A DNA stretch of 64,000 nucleotides from Candidatus Villigracilis vicinus (GCA_016721315.1 JADKIL010000010.1:1-64000); one strand, 5' to 3'; positions 12,201 through 20,710 are shown, counted from the stretch's first letter. Made by a program: numbers and translations. The notes: generated by a model from the letters alone, not told the origin.

Positions 12201-13437
12201 TAATATCGCGGATCTAGTCCACAGCGTGCTTTCAACGATGAGTGGTTTGATCAAAGATAAACCGATCGAAATGCGTCAGATCATCGACCCTGTGCTCCCC
12301 ACAGTACGTGCGGATGCGATCCGTGTTCGCCAAGTGATGATCAATCTGCTCTCAAATGCAGCTAAATTCACCGAAGAAGGTGCCATTACGGTCAGTGTTG
12401 CTCCGATCCGTGCCGAAGATGGGCGCCGCCAAATCAGAGTCAGCGTAACAGATACGGGACCGGGCATTTCAGAAAAAGACCAGGAAAAGCTCTTCCAAGC
12501 CTTTTCGCAAGTGGACGCCTCCCCCACACGCAAGAGCGGCGGCACAGGTTTAGGGTTGTCCATCTGCAAGCAGCTAATCAATATGCATGGTGGAGATATC
12601 TGGGTAGAGAGCGCAGAAGGCGCAGGCAGCACGTTCCATTTCACCCTGCCACCTTATCACAAGGAGAACGAGTCAGACCAGGAAGGATCCAAGGTTATCA
12701 TGACGATCGATGATGACCCGCAGGTCATTGGTCTGTATGAGCGTTACCTCCATCCCCAGGGTTATCAAGTGGCTCCCCTAACAGACCCGAAGCGGGCAGT
12801 GGAATTTGCCCAACGAGTAAAGCCATTTGCAATTACACTTGATATCATGATGCCTGGAGTTGACGGCTGGACTGTCCTTGATGCATTAAAATCAAACGCG
12901 GAAACAAGGAATATTCCTGTCATTATTTGCAGCATTGTTGAAGATGTCGAAAGAGGATTCAGTCTCGGCGCGTCTGATTATCTGGTAAAACCCATACTTG
13001 AAGAAGAACTGGTTAATTCACTTGACCGGCTAAATTCGGATGGCTCAATCCGTGAAGTTCTTGTGGTGGATGACAACCCGAATGATCTGCGTCTGATCGG
13101 CAAGATGCTGACAGATGATGGACGGTATAAACCAATCCTTGCAGAAGGCGGTCTTAATGGCTGGGCGGTCATTTCATCTGAAACCCCGCCGCATGCCGTC
13201 ATCCTGGACCTGTTCATGCCAGAAATGGACGGGTTCCAAATTCTCGAACAGATGCAGTCAGACCGAAAACTGCGCGACATTCCCGCCATTGTGATCAGCG
13301 GCATGGATGTGACCCCTGAACAAAAGAACCGATTAAAAGAGTTTGGTCAGCGTTTGCTCACCAAGGGCTCCTTTAACGACAAAGAACTGCTAACCTCACT
13401 TCAGCGTTCGCTTGATAGGTTACAGGCAAAGAAATAA
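9208..13437 (+). CDS. Multi-GAF hybrid histidine kinase with PAS and two receiver domains
   Basis: Very large soluble hybrid kinase (1409 residues from GTG 9208). Domains in order: half GAF (30-110), GAF (120-280), GAF (290-450), GAF (460-620), PAS (635-745), GAF (750-910), HisKA with H931 in FLANMSHELRTPLNS, HATPase_c (about 1030-1150; GTGLGLSICKQL), REC1 (about 1160-1275, D1212 in TLDIMMPGVDGW) and REC2 (about 1283-1405, D1334 in ILDLFMPEMDGF). No membrane segment is visible, so signals probably come from bound ligands or from the upstream sensors. The real start may be ATG 9072 (MPKKPKINKRLDNLF), overlapping the end of parA, with a one-base indel near 9115 joining it to VQPEEHARGKPVKPK. 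The threonine-synthase-receiver gene follows 20 bp later. Confidence 0.93.
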   Translation: MPSSAPAASKPAESIQAASTPVKTTRRQTGILALPPEFIAPASSDTKSAYTTTIQLGEEEWATLRMVDENQTRSYSTDEQLLIQQVSDQLSLALENARLFQETQERSKELSILNDMSLALNKAININEINLVILEHASLLLNTDNFFVAIYDADNEKIHFPLFVANNKVVDAPSRKLGSGLTDYIIKQNKGLLLNGDIIGKAKAYGIDVVTVVDNEVAVSWVGVPISQENNIIGVISAQSVTTPNLYTKREFELLSTIANQTSIVLQRTRLFQQTERRTNEVGMLAEIATDITASKDVNQILPGIVKRIHDLLNARDVAIHFEIPGTQEYKATVVHGQYEDEITALTLKSGVGVIGNIIKNGVAEIVNEPENDKRSIIIPGTPVEEVEREVFMCAPIFQNGRAIGSLTAWRLRINNLFTKSELNFLTNASQQISLALESTRLFQETQQRAQELTIVNKVVTSVSSSLDLQSTLQSVADNLVELLSAHNVGIALINNERTHLVLTAEAVPTFEKSNDIGLLIPIEGNPATEEVIRTGKPVFINDVATNPLALPIKDILEQRGTKNLLILPLLSNEEVIGTIGVAFYDANRTITPNEVRTLETIVLQTSTAIQKSSLFERIDVSEKNLRTLFNAMEDVVLVINNEGRYIQIAPTNPSLLIRTPEAMLGRTFHELLPSKIADSFLQKVLEALNSESKVQFEYQLPIAGQLFWFLATLSKLDESSVFWVARDITERKLAEEGIRRRNEYLAVSAEIGKLVTSILDLNTIFARTVSLITDRFNFYHAAIFIVEETGFNAVMKEATGEVGAELKKLEHSLPLNDKSIVGSVASSGNVLVVNNVLEHSLHKVNELLPDTRAEAAIPLRVGSRVIGVIDIQAKEEDAFNEDEISVLQTLSDQVAVAIDNARSFELSQQAVMEMREADRLKSQFLANMSHELRTPLNSIIGFSRVILKGIDGPVTDLMQQDLTAIYNSGQHLLGLINDILDSAKIEAGKMELAFDEVNIADLVHSVLSTMSGLIKDKPIEMRQIIDPVLPTVRADAIRVRQVMINLLSNAAKFTEEGAITVSVAPIRAEDGRRQIRVSVTDTGPGISEKDQEKLFQAFSQVDASPTRKSGGTGLGLSICKQLINMHGGDIWVESAEGAGSTFHFTLPPYHKENESDQEGSKVIMTIDDDPQVIGLYERYLHPQGYQVAPLTDPKRAVEFAQRVKPFAITLDIMMPGVDGWTVLDALKSNAETRNIPVIICSIVEDVERGFSLGASDYLVKPILEEELVNSLDRLNSDGSIREVLVVDDNPNDLRLIGKMLTDDGRYKPILAEGGLNGWAVISSETPPHAVILDLFMPEMDGFQILEQMQSDRKLRDIPAIVISGMDVTPEQKNRLKEFGQRLLTKGSFNDKELLTSLQRSLDRLQAKK

Positions 13438-13457
13438 GCGAAATTACAGGAGACCTC

Positions 13458-15113
13458 GTGTCATTTATCATTAAATGCCTGGACTGCGGGCATAATGCGC
13501 CATATTTCCCTACATCCACGACCTGCCCAAAATGCGGCAGCCAATGGCGCGAAGCGGAATACGATTATGAATTGCTTGGAAAGACCTTGCCAGAGAAACT
13601 CAAGGCGCGCCAGCAGGATCTTTGGCGTTATCGGGAATTACTCCCAGTCCGCAATCCGAACATCAGCCTTTCCCTAGGTGAAGGCTTCAGTCCGTTGATT
13701 CGGGCAGTTAATTTGGGAATGATGTTAGGTTGCCCCAATATTTTTATCAAGGACGAACGGCAGGGACCCACAGCCTCTTTTAAAGACCGTCAGGCATCGG
13801 TAACGATTGCAGCTTTGAAAGAAGCAGGCATCACTGAAATGGTGGCGGCTTCTACCGGGAATGTTGCTATATCGTATTCTGCATACGCATCACGGGCAGG
13901 GATGAAACTTTGGGCGTTTGTCACCAGCCTTGTTCCGGCAGTTAAGATGCGTGAGATCGCTTTGTATGGCAGCCAGGTGATCAAGATCACCGGTTCATAT
14001 GATCAATGCAAACACGTGGCTGCTGAGTTTGCCCGTCAACGCAAGTTATACCTGGATATGGGCGCACGAACGATCACGTCCATTGAAGCCATGAAGACCA
14101 TCGCCTTTGAGATCGCTGAACAACTAACTATTGCACTCGGTCCCGAAGAAAACTCCCAGATGCGTACCCCGGATTGGTACGTGCAGGCAATTAGCGGCGG
14201 AATGGGACCGCTAGGTGTCCATAAAGGGTTTCGCGAAATGCAGCAAATGGGATGGATCAATAAGATCCCCGCCTTTGCACCCATCCAGGCAGAAGGCTGC
14301 GCACCAATGGTGAACAGTTGGAAAAAAGGACTTGAGAAAGCCGAGCCCGTCACCAACCCGAAAACAAGGATCGAAACGCTTGCCACTGGCGACCCTGGGC
14401 GGGCATATGAATTCCTGAAACATCATGTGGATAGCACGAACGGTGTATTTGAAAGCGTCACCGATGAAGAAGCTATTCGTGCTATGCATGTCCTTGCCAA
14501 GATGGAAGGCATATCGGCAGAGCCAGCCGCAGGTGCGGCATTTGCGGGGTTGTTCAAATTGATCCGCGCCGGAGTGATAAAACCCAGTGACACGGTGGTT
14601 GTCAATTGTACGGGACACACTATGCCAGCCGAGCAGGGAATTCTCGGCGAGAATTGGGCACGCGATGTGAAGTTCCCGACCATTGCCCAGGCGCCGCAGG
14701 AAGAAGGATTGCTCTCAGCACTTACACAAGTTGCCCCGGAGCGCTTCCCTAAAATTGTCATCGTAGAGGACACGCTTGAAGCGCGCCGCTTGATTCGGCG
14801 AATTTTACAATCACAAGGCAACTTCACCATCCTCGAAGCCGAAAATGGACGTGAAGGGCTGGATTTGATCCAGCGTGAACTGCCAGACCTTGTGATCCTT
14901 GATCTCATGATGCCGGAAATGGACGGCTTCTCTGTTATCGAAGCGTTACGGTCAAACCCAGAAACTGCGACCATTCCCGTGATCGTTGCCACCGCCAAAG
15001 AACTTACTCCCGACGAAAAGAACCGTCTCAGTGGACACATTCAGGCACTCTTGCAAAAAGGCGATTTTCTCAATGATGAATTCCTGGATGAGGTAAAGTC
15101 TCTTTTGAAATAA
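13458..15113 (+). CDS. Threonine-synthase-like PLP enzyme fused to a C-terminal receiver domain
   Basis: Residues 1-30 hold a zinc-ribbon-like start (CLDCG, CPKCG). Residues 40-425 match threonine synthase (fold-type II, converts O-phosphohomoserine to threonine): GEGFSPLIRA, PLP lysine K109 in ASFKDRQAS, STGNVAISYSAYASR, and a VNCTGHTMP segment. Residues 430-551 are a complete CheY-like receiver: acidic pair in VIVEDT, phospho-acceptor D482 in VILDLMMPEMDGF, a Thr in VATAKE and a Lys in LLQKGDF. The GTG start has AGGAG upstream. Its receiver tail (LTPDEKNRL, LLQKGDF) resembles REC2 of the kinase just upstream (VTPEQKNRL, LLTKGSF), so the domain may have been acquired from it. Phosphorylation control of the enzyme is inference. 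Substrate could also differ from classic ThrC. Confidence 0.88.
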   Translation: MSFIIKCLDCGHNAPYFPTSTTCPKCGSQWREAEYDYELLGKTLPEKLKARQQDLWRYRELLPVRNPNISLSLGEGFSPLIRAVNLGMMLGCPNIFIKDERQGPTASFKDRQASVTIAALKEAGITEMVAASTGNVAISYSAYASRAGMKLWAFVTSLVPAVKMREIALYGSQVIKITGSYDQCKHVAAEFARQRKLYLDMGARTITSIEAMKTIAFEIAEQLTIALGPEENSQMRTPDWYVQAISGGMGPLGVHKGFREMQQMGWINKIPAFAPIQAEGCAPMVNSWKKGLEKAEPVTNPKTRIETLATGDPGRAYEFLKHHVDSTNGVFESVTDEEAIRAMHVLAKMEGISAEPAAGAAFAGLFKLIRAGVIKPSDTVVVNCTGHTMPAEQGILGENWARDVKFPTIAQAPQEEGLLSALTQVAPERFPKIVIVEDTLEARRLIRRILQSQGNFTILEAENGREGLDLIQRELPDLVILDLMMPEMDGFSVIEALRSNPETATIPVIVATAKELTPDEKNRLSGHIQALLQKGDFLNDEFLDEVKSLLK

Positions 15114-15141
15114 ATTCAACCACCAAAAAAGGCTGGCGATA

Positions 15142-16089
15142 TTGGTAAATAAACACACAGCCGGGGTCTTTGCAGCATTTAGTTCTGCGATCTTCCTTGG
15201 CATGGCACCGGTTTTCGGAAAACTTGCCATCACACAAGGGTTCTCCCCTTTTGCAGTGGTCGCCTTACGAACCGGGTTTGCAGCGGGCATCTTATTGATA
15301 GTGATGCTGCTCTTTTATCGTCAATATCTATACATTTTTCCGGTGGGTTTGATCGGCTGCATCCTAGCAGGCACCATCAATGGATTCGGATCCCTCTTTT
15401 ATTACATGGCACTGCAAAGGCTGGATGCAAGCCTAGGGCAGTTACTCTACTCTTTATATCCGTTCTTTGTCGCCTTATGGCTGGTACTTGACCATCAACC
15501 ACCAAGCCGCCTCACTATTTTCCGCATCACCCTTGCCACGATCGCAGTCTTATTGCTAACATATGTTCCAAATCGACCAATGGACACCGTTGGTGTAGTC
15601 ATGATGATCATGGCAGCTATTCTATATGCCATGCATCTGCCTATCAACCAGCGTGTTCTATATGAGGTCCCTGCACCAACCGTAGCACTTTATACACTAT
15701 TATCAATGAGCGCAGTTGTCATACCGGCATATTTCATCTTTGATAACAGTTGGCCCGCTGCCCAGGCACCCTGGCTGCCAGTTGCAGGTTTAACCTTCGT
15801 GACCATTTTCTCGCGGGTGGCTTTGTTCCTTGGCGTGAAAAAGATCGGCGGTATGCAGACCGCATTACTTGGACTTGCAGAGTTGTTGATCGCCATTCTA
15901 TTCAGCAGCCTTCTATTGGGTGAAAGCCTCTCTATTACTCAGTGGCTGGGCGCATTAGGGCTGGGAGTAAGCCTGATCCTCGTCATGTATGAAAAACCCA
16001 CTCCTTTCACCTCATCCAGACGAACCGGCTGGCTATCATGGATCCGCCCTCCAGGGCTGCCCAAAGATACCTTTGGTCCGTATGAATAG
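15142..16089 (+). CDS. EamA/DMT-family membrane transporter
   Basis: A 315-residue protein with about ten hydrophobic helices and two EamA-type repeats (AIFLGMAPVFGKLAI near residue 15; a second half from about 160). It is likely an exporter of amino acids or metabolites. The TTG start at 15142 is the only reasonable one, because the next Met comes after the first helix has begun. It starts 28 bp after the threonine-synthase-receiver gene and is probably co-transcribed. This would fit export of threonine or a related product, but the sequence does not show the substrate. A hairpin follows at 16109-16140. Confidence 0.85.
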   Translation: MVNKHTAGVFAAFSSAIFLGMAPVFGKLAITQGFSPFAVVALRTGFAAGILLIVMLLFYRQYLYIFPVGLIGCILAGTINGFGSLFYYMALQRLDASLGQLLYSLYPFFVALWLVLDHQPPSRLTIFRITLATIAVLLLTYVPNRPMDTVGVVMMIMAAILYAMHLPINQRVLYEVPAPTVALYTLLSMSAVVIPAYFIFDNSWPAAQAPWLPVAGLTFVTIFSRVALFLGVKKIGGMQTALLGLAELLIAILFSSLLLGESLSITQWLGALGLGVSLILVMYEKPTPFTSSRRTGWLSWIRPPGLPKDTFGPYE

Positions 16090-16108
16090 TTTAAAAGCAA
16101 AACAAAAA

Positions 16109-16140
16109 CATCCTCGTGAGCACAACGATTCACGAGGATG
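16109..16140. terminator. Bidirectional terminator between convergent genes
   Basis: Perfect 11-bp inverted repeat CATCCTCGTGA / TCACGAGGATG with a 10-nt loop. It is flanked by A-rich sequence on the left and T-rich on the right, and it sits between the EamA gene (+) and the regulator gene (-). Confidence 0.85.
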
Positions 16141-16161
16141 TTCGTTTATTATTAAAAAGAT

Positions 16162-17061
16162 TTATCGATGTTCAGCCAGCATTTCACGATCAAAAATGGA
16201 GGGGTTAGTGTACAACCCTGCGCGCAAATGCTGCACCGCCAAATCCAGGTCACGCAAGATGTGAGGGATATCGACGTAGTCTGTATCGCACAGCAACACG
16301 CCAACATTCGCACGCAGCCCCAAACCGCGATCATTGCTTTCGAGAAAACGCTTCATGCTGTCACGCAGACGTCCGGCAATCTTAAGCGGCGCCTCAGGCG
16401 TGGGAATATCCTCGATCAGGGTAAGGAACATGCTCGTCTCTGACGACCATGCCATGGTATCCGTAGGACGAAGCGTAATACGGAATTGATCCGCAAGTTT
16501 TCGCAGAAAATTTCGCATCTCGGTCTCGTTCAAGTGATCGCGCAGTTCATTCATTTGAGATACATCTGCAAAGAGAACGCCAAAGCGCCGAAAGGAGCTT
16601 TGCTTGATGCGCTCCAATGAAAAAGTCATGCGGACGTTGAAGAACGGCAGGGTATACAACCCTGTCACAAAATCATGTGTGGGTTCATCCAATGCGCCCT
16701 GAGTGGCTTGCAGGCGTTGCACAAGGCTGCTCAGCTGGTTGATATCCACTGGCTTGAGCAGCAACAGATCCGGCTCTACCGGCAGGCTGTCTGCATAGGG
16801 AGCATAGGCGGTAATGACAACGACCGGCACACGCATGAGGCGTTCGTCATCCCGCATGCGCTTCAAGATTTCAATGCCAGACATGCGTGGCAGCTGCAAG
16901 TCTAAAAGCACAATGTTCGGACGCATGACTTCCAAACGATCCATGGCATCCTTGCCGTCCAAAACGATCTCCGTTTGGTAACCGGCAATATCAAGCACAT
17001 GCCTGAACAAAGCCACAATATCACGGTCATCTTCAACGATCAATGCAATTGGTTTTTCCAT
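16162..17061 (-). CDS. Response regulator: receiver plus degenerate GGDEF domain
   Basis: About 300 residues. An N-terminal receiver domain (IALIVEDDRDIVALF, phospho-acceptor Asp in NIVLLDLQLPRMSG, Lys in LLLLKPVD) is followed by a GGDEF-fold domain. The latter keeps the entry motif (DFVTGLYTLPFFNVRM) and the strand FGVLFADVSQMN, but SSETS stands where GGDEF is expected. It is therefore unlikely to make cyclic-di-GMP and may bind a partner. ATG 17061 is preferred over 17079 because AAGGG lies about 7 nt upstream. It is the opposite strand's closest match to a downstream output for the kinase cluster. Confidence 0.85.
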   Translation of the reverse strand: MEKPIALIVEDDRDIVALFRHVLDIAGYQTEIVLDGKDAMDRLEVMRPNIVLLDLQLPRMSGIEILKRMRDDERLMRVPVVVITAYAPYADSLPVEPDLLLLKPVDINQLSSLVQRLQATQGALDEPTHDFVTGLYTLPFFNVRMTFSLERIKQSSFRRFGVLFADVSQMNELRDHLNETEMRNFLRKLADQFRITLRPTDTMAWSSETSMFLTLIEDIPTPEAPLKIAGRLRDSMKRFLESNDRGLGLRANVGVLLCDTDYVDIPHILRDLDLAVQHLRAGLYTNPSIFDREMLAEHR

Positions 17062-17149
17062 AAATACACCCTTGTACAATACCAGAACGAATAAGATGAA
17101 TCCATTATACGTCCTGGAGCACCCTGCCTGTATACGGAATCACACTTTT

Positions 17150-17165
17150 TATCATACAATTACAA
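17150..17165 (+). promoter_or_regulatory. Possible -10 element giving a leaderless start
   Basis: TATCAT at 17150-17155 (or TACAAT at 17155-17160) lies 4-9 nt before ATG 17165, which has no Shine-Dalgarno sequence. This fits a leaderless transcript. The -35 is unclear. Confidence 0.35.
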
Positions 17166-18499
17166 TGAATAAAGCCATTATGAACCTTCTAAAAGCAATT
17201 CGAGTTGAAAAAACTTCCCCTGCCCCTGTAATCTGCCTAAGCGGCTCCGGCGGCAAGACCACTGCCCTATTCCAGCTTGCACGCCAGCTTCTTGCCTGGC
17301 ATGAAATGGTCATTGTCACTGCCACGTCACATCTTGGCATTTGGCAAACATCATTGGCTGATCACCATATCATTGCAAGCGCCAGTGAGGTAGATATCTC
17401 TGTCAAAGGTGTTGTTCTAGTCACAGGAAAGGTTGAAGGCAATAGGACAAAGCCGGTCTCACAAGAAACGCTTTATTGGCTACACGCAAAATCAAAATCC
17501 GAGAAGACCCCCCTTTTGATCGAAGCGGATGGCTCCCGCCAAAAACCACTTAAAGCACCTGCGGCACACGAGCCGCCTATTCCTGAATTTACCGATATCG
17601 TTATCCATGTCACCGGGCTACGCAGCCTTGGATTCCCTTTGCATGAAGATCAAGTGTTTCGAGCAGAAATATTTTCACAACTTACAGGGCTTGAGTTTGG
17701 TGAGCCAGTAATGCCTCAATCCATTCAGGCATTTCTCAAACATCCACAAGGCGGCTTGAAAAATATTCCAAGTCAGGCAAAACGAGTCGCCTTGCTCAAT
17801 CAAGCAGATACACCTGAATTATTATCCATCAGCGGCGGTATGGCGCTTGATTTGCTAAACGACTTCGATGCCGTCATTGTCGGATCTCTGCAACAAGATA
17901 ATCTTCATCTGATAGAGCGAACTGCGGGGATCATCCTTGCAGCTGGAACGTCCAGCCGGTACGGACAACCAAAACAACTTCTGGATTGGAAAGGTAAATC
18001 TTTCATTCGCCATGTAGCAGAAACTGCGCTTCGCGCAGGACTTGAACCTGTGGTGGTCGTTACCGGCTTTCACCACGCCGAGATCGAAGCTCACCTACAA
18101 GACCTGCCGGTGATATTGGCTCGCAACCTAGAGTACCAGCAAGGACAAAGCACATCCGTAAAAACAGGAATTACCGCCCTGCCCCCCAACACGGGTGCAG
18201 CCGTGTTTTTACTTGCAGATCAACCGCAAATCCCCGTCGAGGTCATCCGGGCATTGGTTGAATCACATACAAGTGAACGTCATTCGGTCATCGTGCCCCT
18301 CGTTCTAGAGGAACGCCGGGCAAACCCGGTTTTGTTTGACCGGGTCACCTTCTCTGACTTGCTGCAATTAACAGGCGATGTAGGTGGACGCGCAATATTC
18401 GATAAACATCGAGTTTCATTTCTACCCTGGCATGATGATATTCTTATCTTTGATGTAGACAAACCCGAAGATTACGAACGTCTAAAGAACCTCGAATGA
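17165..18499 (+). CDS. YqeC-MocA fusion: selenium/molybdenum hydroxylase maturation protein
   Basis: The N-terminal half (about residues 1-245) resembles YqeC, a P-loop protein named as a selenium-dependent hydroxylase accessory factor: CLSGSGGKTTALFQLAR is its Walker A and LLIEADGSRQKPLKAP is a typical motif. The C-terminal half (about 250-444) is a MocA-like nucleotidyltransferase: AGIILAAGTSSRYGQPKQLL, FLLADQPQIP. MocA makes molybdopterin cytosine dinucleotide for xanthine-dehydrogenase/CO-dehydrogenase-type enzymes. Start chosen at 17165 (MNKAIMNLL). An earlier Met at 17072 overlaps the divergent regulator's start and gives an unconserved extension. It overlaps the next MocA-like gene by 4 bp (ATGA), so the two are co-translated. 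Confidence 0.87.
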   Translation: MNKAIMNLLKAIRVEKTSPAPVICLSGSGGKTTALFQLARQLLAWHEMVIVTATSHLGIWQTSLADHHIIASASEVDISVKGVVLVTGKVEGNRTKPVSQETLYWLHAKSKSEKTPLLIEADGSRQKPLKAPAAHEPPIPEFTDIVIHVTGLRSLGFPLHEDQVFRAEIFSQLTGLEFGEPVMPQSIQAFLKHPQGGLKNIPSQAKRVALLNQADTPELLSISGGMALDLLNDFDAVIVGSLQQDNLHLIERTAGIILAAGTSSRYGQPKQLLDWKGKSFIRHVAETALRAGLEPVVVVTGFHHAEIEAHLQDLPVILARNLEYQQGQSTSVKTGITALPPNTGAAVFLLADQPQIPVEVIRALVESHTSERHSVIVPLVLEERRANPVLFDRVTFSDLLQLTGDVGGRAIFDKHRVSFLPWHDDILIFDVDKPEDYERLKNLE

Positions 18500-19068
18500 A
18501 CACGATCTCCGCCATTATTCTCGCTGCCGGGAAGTCCACACGTATGGGTCAGCAAAAGATGCTGATGCCCTGGGGTGAGACGACTGTTCTCGGAACGGTA
18601 ATTCAGACTTTACGCGCCGCGGAGATCGAGGATATTACCCTCGTTACAAATGCAGAGATCGCCGCAAGAATGAACAATACGGATGTACGCATTTCAGAAA
18701 ACAACAACGGCGAAATGCTGGTGTCACTGCAGGTAGGGTTACAGGCACAAAATACGACAGCGGAAGCCACTTTGATTTGTCTGGGTGATCAACCGCAGAT
18801 CGAAGAAGGAAGCGTGCGAAGCGTCTGTGAAGCGTTTCGAAAAAGCAGGTCAACTCTGGTAGTACCAAGCTATCAAATGAGGCGCGGGCATCCCTGGCTA
18901 GCGGCGCGTTCAGTATGGGGAGAGATCCTGACAACGCAGGGAAATTCGATGCGTGAGTTCTTGAGCGGACATGCAAACCAGATCGAGTATGTGAATTTAG
19001 ACACAGCTACGATCCTGCAAGATCTCGACACCCCCGACGATTACTTGAAATATAAACCGCGCATGTGA
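18496..19068 (+). CDS. MocA/MobA-like molybdenum cofactor nucleotidyltransferase
   Basis: 190 residues with the nucleotide-binding signature SAIILAAGKSTRMGQQKMLM at the N-terminus and LICLGDQPQI near residue 95, as in MocA/MobA. Its start overlaps the stop of the YqeC-MocA fusion. A second transferase in one operon suggests different cofactor forms or a division of labour, which is inference. The target molybdoenzymes are not in the window. Confidence 0.85.
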   Translation: MNTISAIILAAGKSTRMGQQKMLMPWGETTVLGTVIQTLRAAEIEDITLVTNAEIAARMNNTDVRISENNNGEMLVSLQVGLQAQNTTAEATLICLGDQPQIEEGSVRSVCEAFRKSRSTLVVPSYQMRRGHPWLAARSVWGEILTTQGNSMREFLSGHANQIEYVNLDTATILQDLDTPDDYLKYKPRM

Positions 19069-19102
19069 TAAACTCGCTCCACTTTCGGCAATGGGAGCAG
19101 GC

Positions 19103-20023
19103 ATGAAACACTTTGTGATCGTCAATCCAACATCAGGGCGCGGACTGGGAGAAAAATCCATACCGCAGATCGAATCTTATCTGAAAGATAACAACTTTGA
19201 TTTCACTTTGGTGCGCACGACTGGCGTGTGGCATGCAGCAGAGCTTGCTGAAGGCGCTGCACGCGCTGGGTACGATGTGATCGTTTGCGCCAGCGGTGAC
19301 GGTACCGTGAACGAAGCTATCAATGGGATTATGCGCGCAAAAAAAGCGGGGCACAACAGTGTTGCATTCACTGTGCTGGGAATTGGCACCGGCAACGATT
19401 TTGCGGGCGGCACGGGCATCCCCACAACACTAGACGAAGGCTTGAAGGCTTTGAAAGCAAACAAGCGTAAAAAGATCGATCTGGGTGTCGTCAAAGGCGG
19501 AGATTATCCCGACGGCAGATATTTTGGGAATGGTATTGGTGTAGGTTTCGATGCTGCAGTTGGCAACGAAGCCATCAAAGTCCGCTGGACGCGCGGCTTG
19601 CTGGCATACCTTATCGGTGTGATCAAAACCGTTTTCCTTTACTACAACCCCGCCCAGGTTGAGATCGTGCTGGACGATAAAGAGGTCATCAAACAAACTT
19701 CGCTGATGATCTCGGTTATGAATGGCAGACGCATGGGCGGCGGGTTTCAAATGGCACCCGACTCAAAAGCCGATGACGGCTTGTTTGATCTCTGCATTGC
19801 AGAGACTGCGACCAAAGGTCGTATTTTACAAATGATCCCACACTTCATCAAAGGGACCCAGGCAACATTACCAGAGATCCAGATGAAACGTGCAAAAAAA
19901 GTTGCGATCACATCATTGGACATGACATTCCCCGCGCATGCCGACGGCGAGTTCATCTGCCTCGAAGGTAAACACCTGACCCTTGAATTATTGCCGCAAG
20001 AACTTGAGATCATTCATGCCTGA
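19103..20023 (+). CDS. Diacylglycerol/lipid kinase family protein (YegS/DgkB-like)
   Basis: 306 residues with the DAGK catalytic-domain motif CASGDGTVNEAINGIM near residue 60, the glycine-rich N-terminus IVNPTSGRGLG and the C-terminal FPAHADGEFI motif. It probably phosphorylates diacylglycerol or a related lipid. ATG 19103 is chosen over 19091 because GGAG lies 8 nt upstream. It is followed after 6 bp by an acyltransferase, so the two form a small phospholipid unit. Confidence 0.9.
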   Translation: MKHFVIVNPTSGRGLGEKSIPQIESYLKDNNFDFTLVRTTGVWHAAELAEGAARAGYDVIVCASGDGTVNEAINGIMRAKKAGHNSVAFTVLGIGTGNDFAGGTGIPTTLDEGLKALKANKRKKIDLGVVKGGDYPDGRYFGNGIGVGFDAAVGNEAIKVRWTRGLLAYLIGVIKTVFLYYNPAQVEIVLDDKEVIKQTSLMISVMNGRRMGGGFQMAPDSKADDGLFDLCIAETATKGRILQMIPHFIKGTQATLPEIQMKRAKKVAITSLDMTFPAHADGEFICLEGKHLTLELLPQELEIIHA

Positions 20024-20029
20024 GTTTGT

Positions 20030-20710
20030 ATGAAAAATTTTTCTCTCTGGCTTATTACCCTTCTATTACGAATTTACTTTCGGCTGACCCTGCGTCTTGA
20101 TGCACCAGGCGGCATGACAAGCCTGCCAATGAGCGGTCCTTTGATCATTATCACCAATCATACCGGGCAAGTGGAAGTGCCTGTTTTTGCCACCATGCTG
20201 CAACCGCGCAAGATCACCGGGTGGGCGAAGGCAGAGGCATTTGAAAATTCCTTCCTGCGTTGGGTCTTTGGCGCCTGGGATATCATCCCCGTCCATCGCG
20301 GCGAAGCGGATATGAGCGCGCTCAAATCCGCATTGCGCATGCTTGAGGAGGGTCGTATTTTTGGCGTTGCCCCAGAGGGTACCCGCAACAAGACCGGTAT
20401 CCTTCGTCGCGGGTTGCCGGGGGCGGCAATTCTCGCATTGAAATCCGGCGCGCCGATCGTTCCCGTGGTCCATTGGGGCGGTGAGGTTTACATGAAAAAT
20501 CTCAAGGCTTTCAAGCGCACTGATTTTCACATTCGCATTGGAAAGCCCTTTCACGTGAAGGCTGAAGGCAAAGTTACAAGCGAGATGCGTCAGGAAATGG
20601 TGGATGAAATGATGTATCAGATCGCAGCCATGATGCCTGAACAATATCGCGGCGAATACAGCGATATGAGTAAAGCCACACAAAAATATTTAGTGCTTAC
20701 AGAATTATAA
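20030..20710 (+). CDS. 1-acyl-glycerol-3-phosphate acyltransferase-like (PlsC family)
   Basis: 226 residues. An N-terminal hydrophobic helix is followed by the acyltransferase blocks: ITNHTGQVEVPVFA (block I), PVHRGEADMSALKSAL (block II), GVAPEGTRNKTG (block III) and PIVPVVHWGG (block IV). Block I normally reads NHxxxxD; here the acid is Glu. It probably acylates lysophosphatidic acid at the membrane. It is downstream of the lipid kinase in the same unit. Confidence 0.88.
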   Translation: MKNFSLWLITLLLRIYFRLTLRLDAPGGMTSLPMSGPLIIITNHTGQVEVPVFATMLQPRKITGWAKAEAFENSFLRWVFGAWDIIPVHRGEADMSALKSALRMLEEGRIFGVAPEGTRNKTGILRRGLPGAAILALKSGAPIVPVVHWGGEVYMKNLKAFKRTDFHIRIGKPFHVKAEGKVTSEMRQEMVDEMMYQIAAMMPEQYRGEYSDMSKATQKYLVLTEL

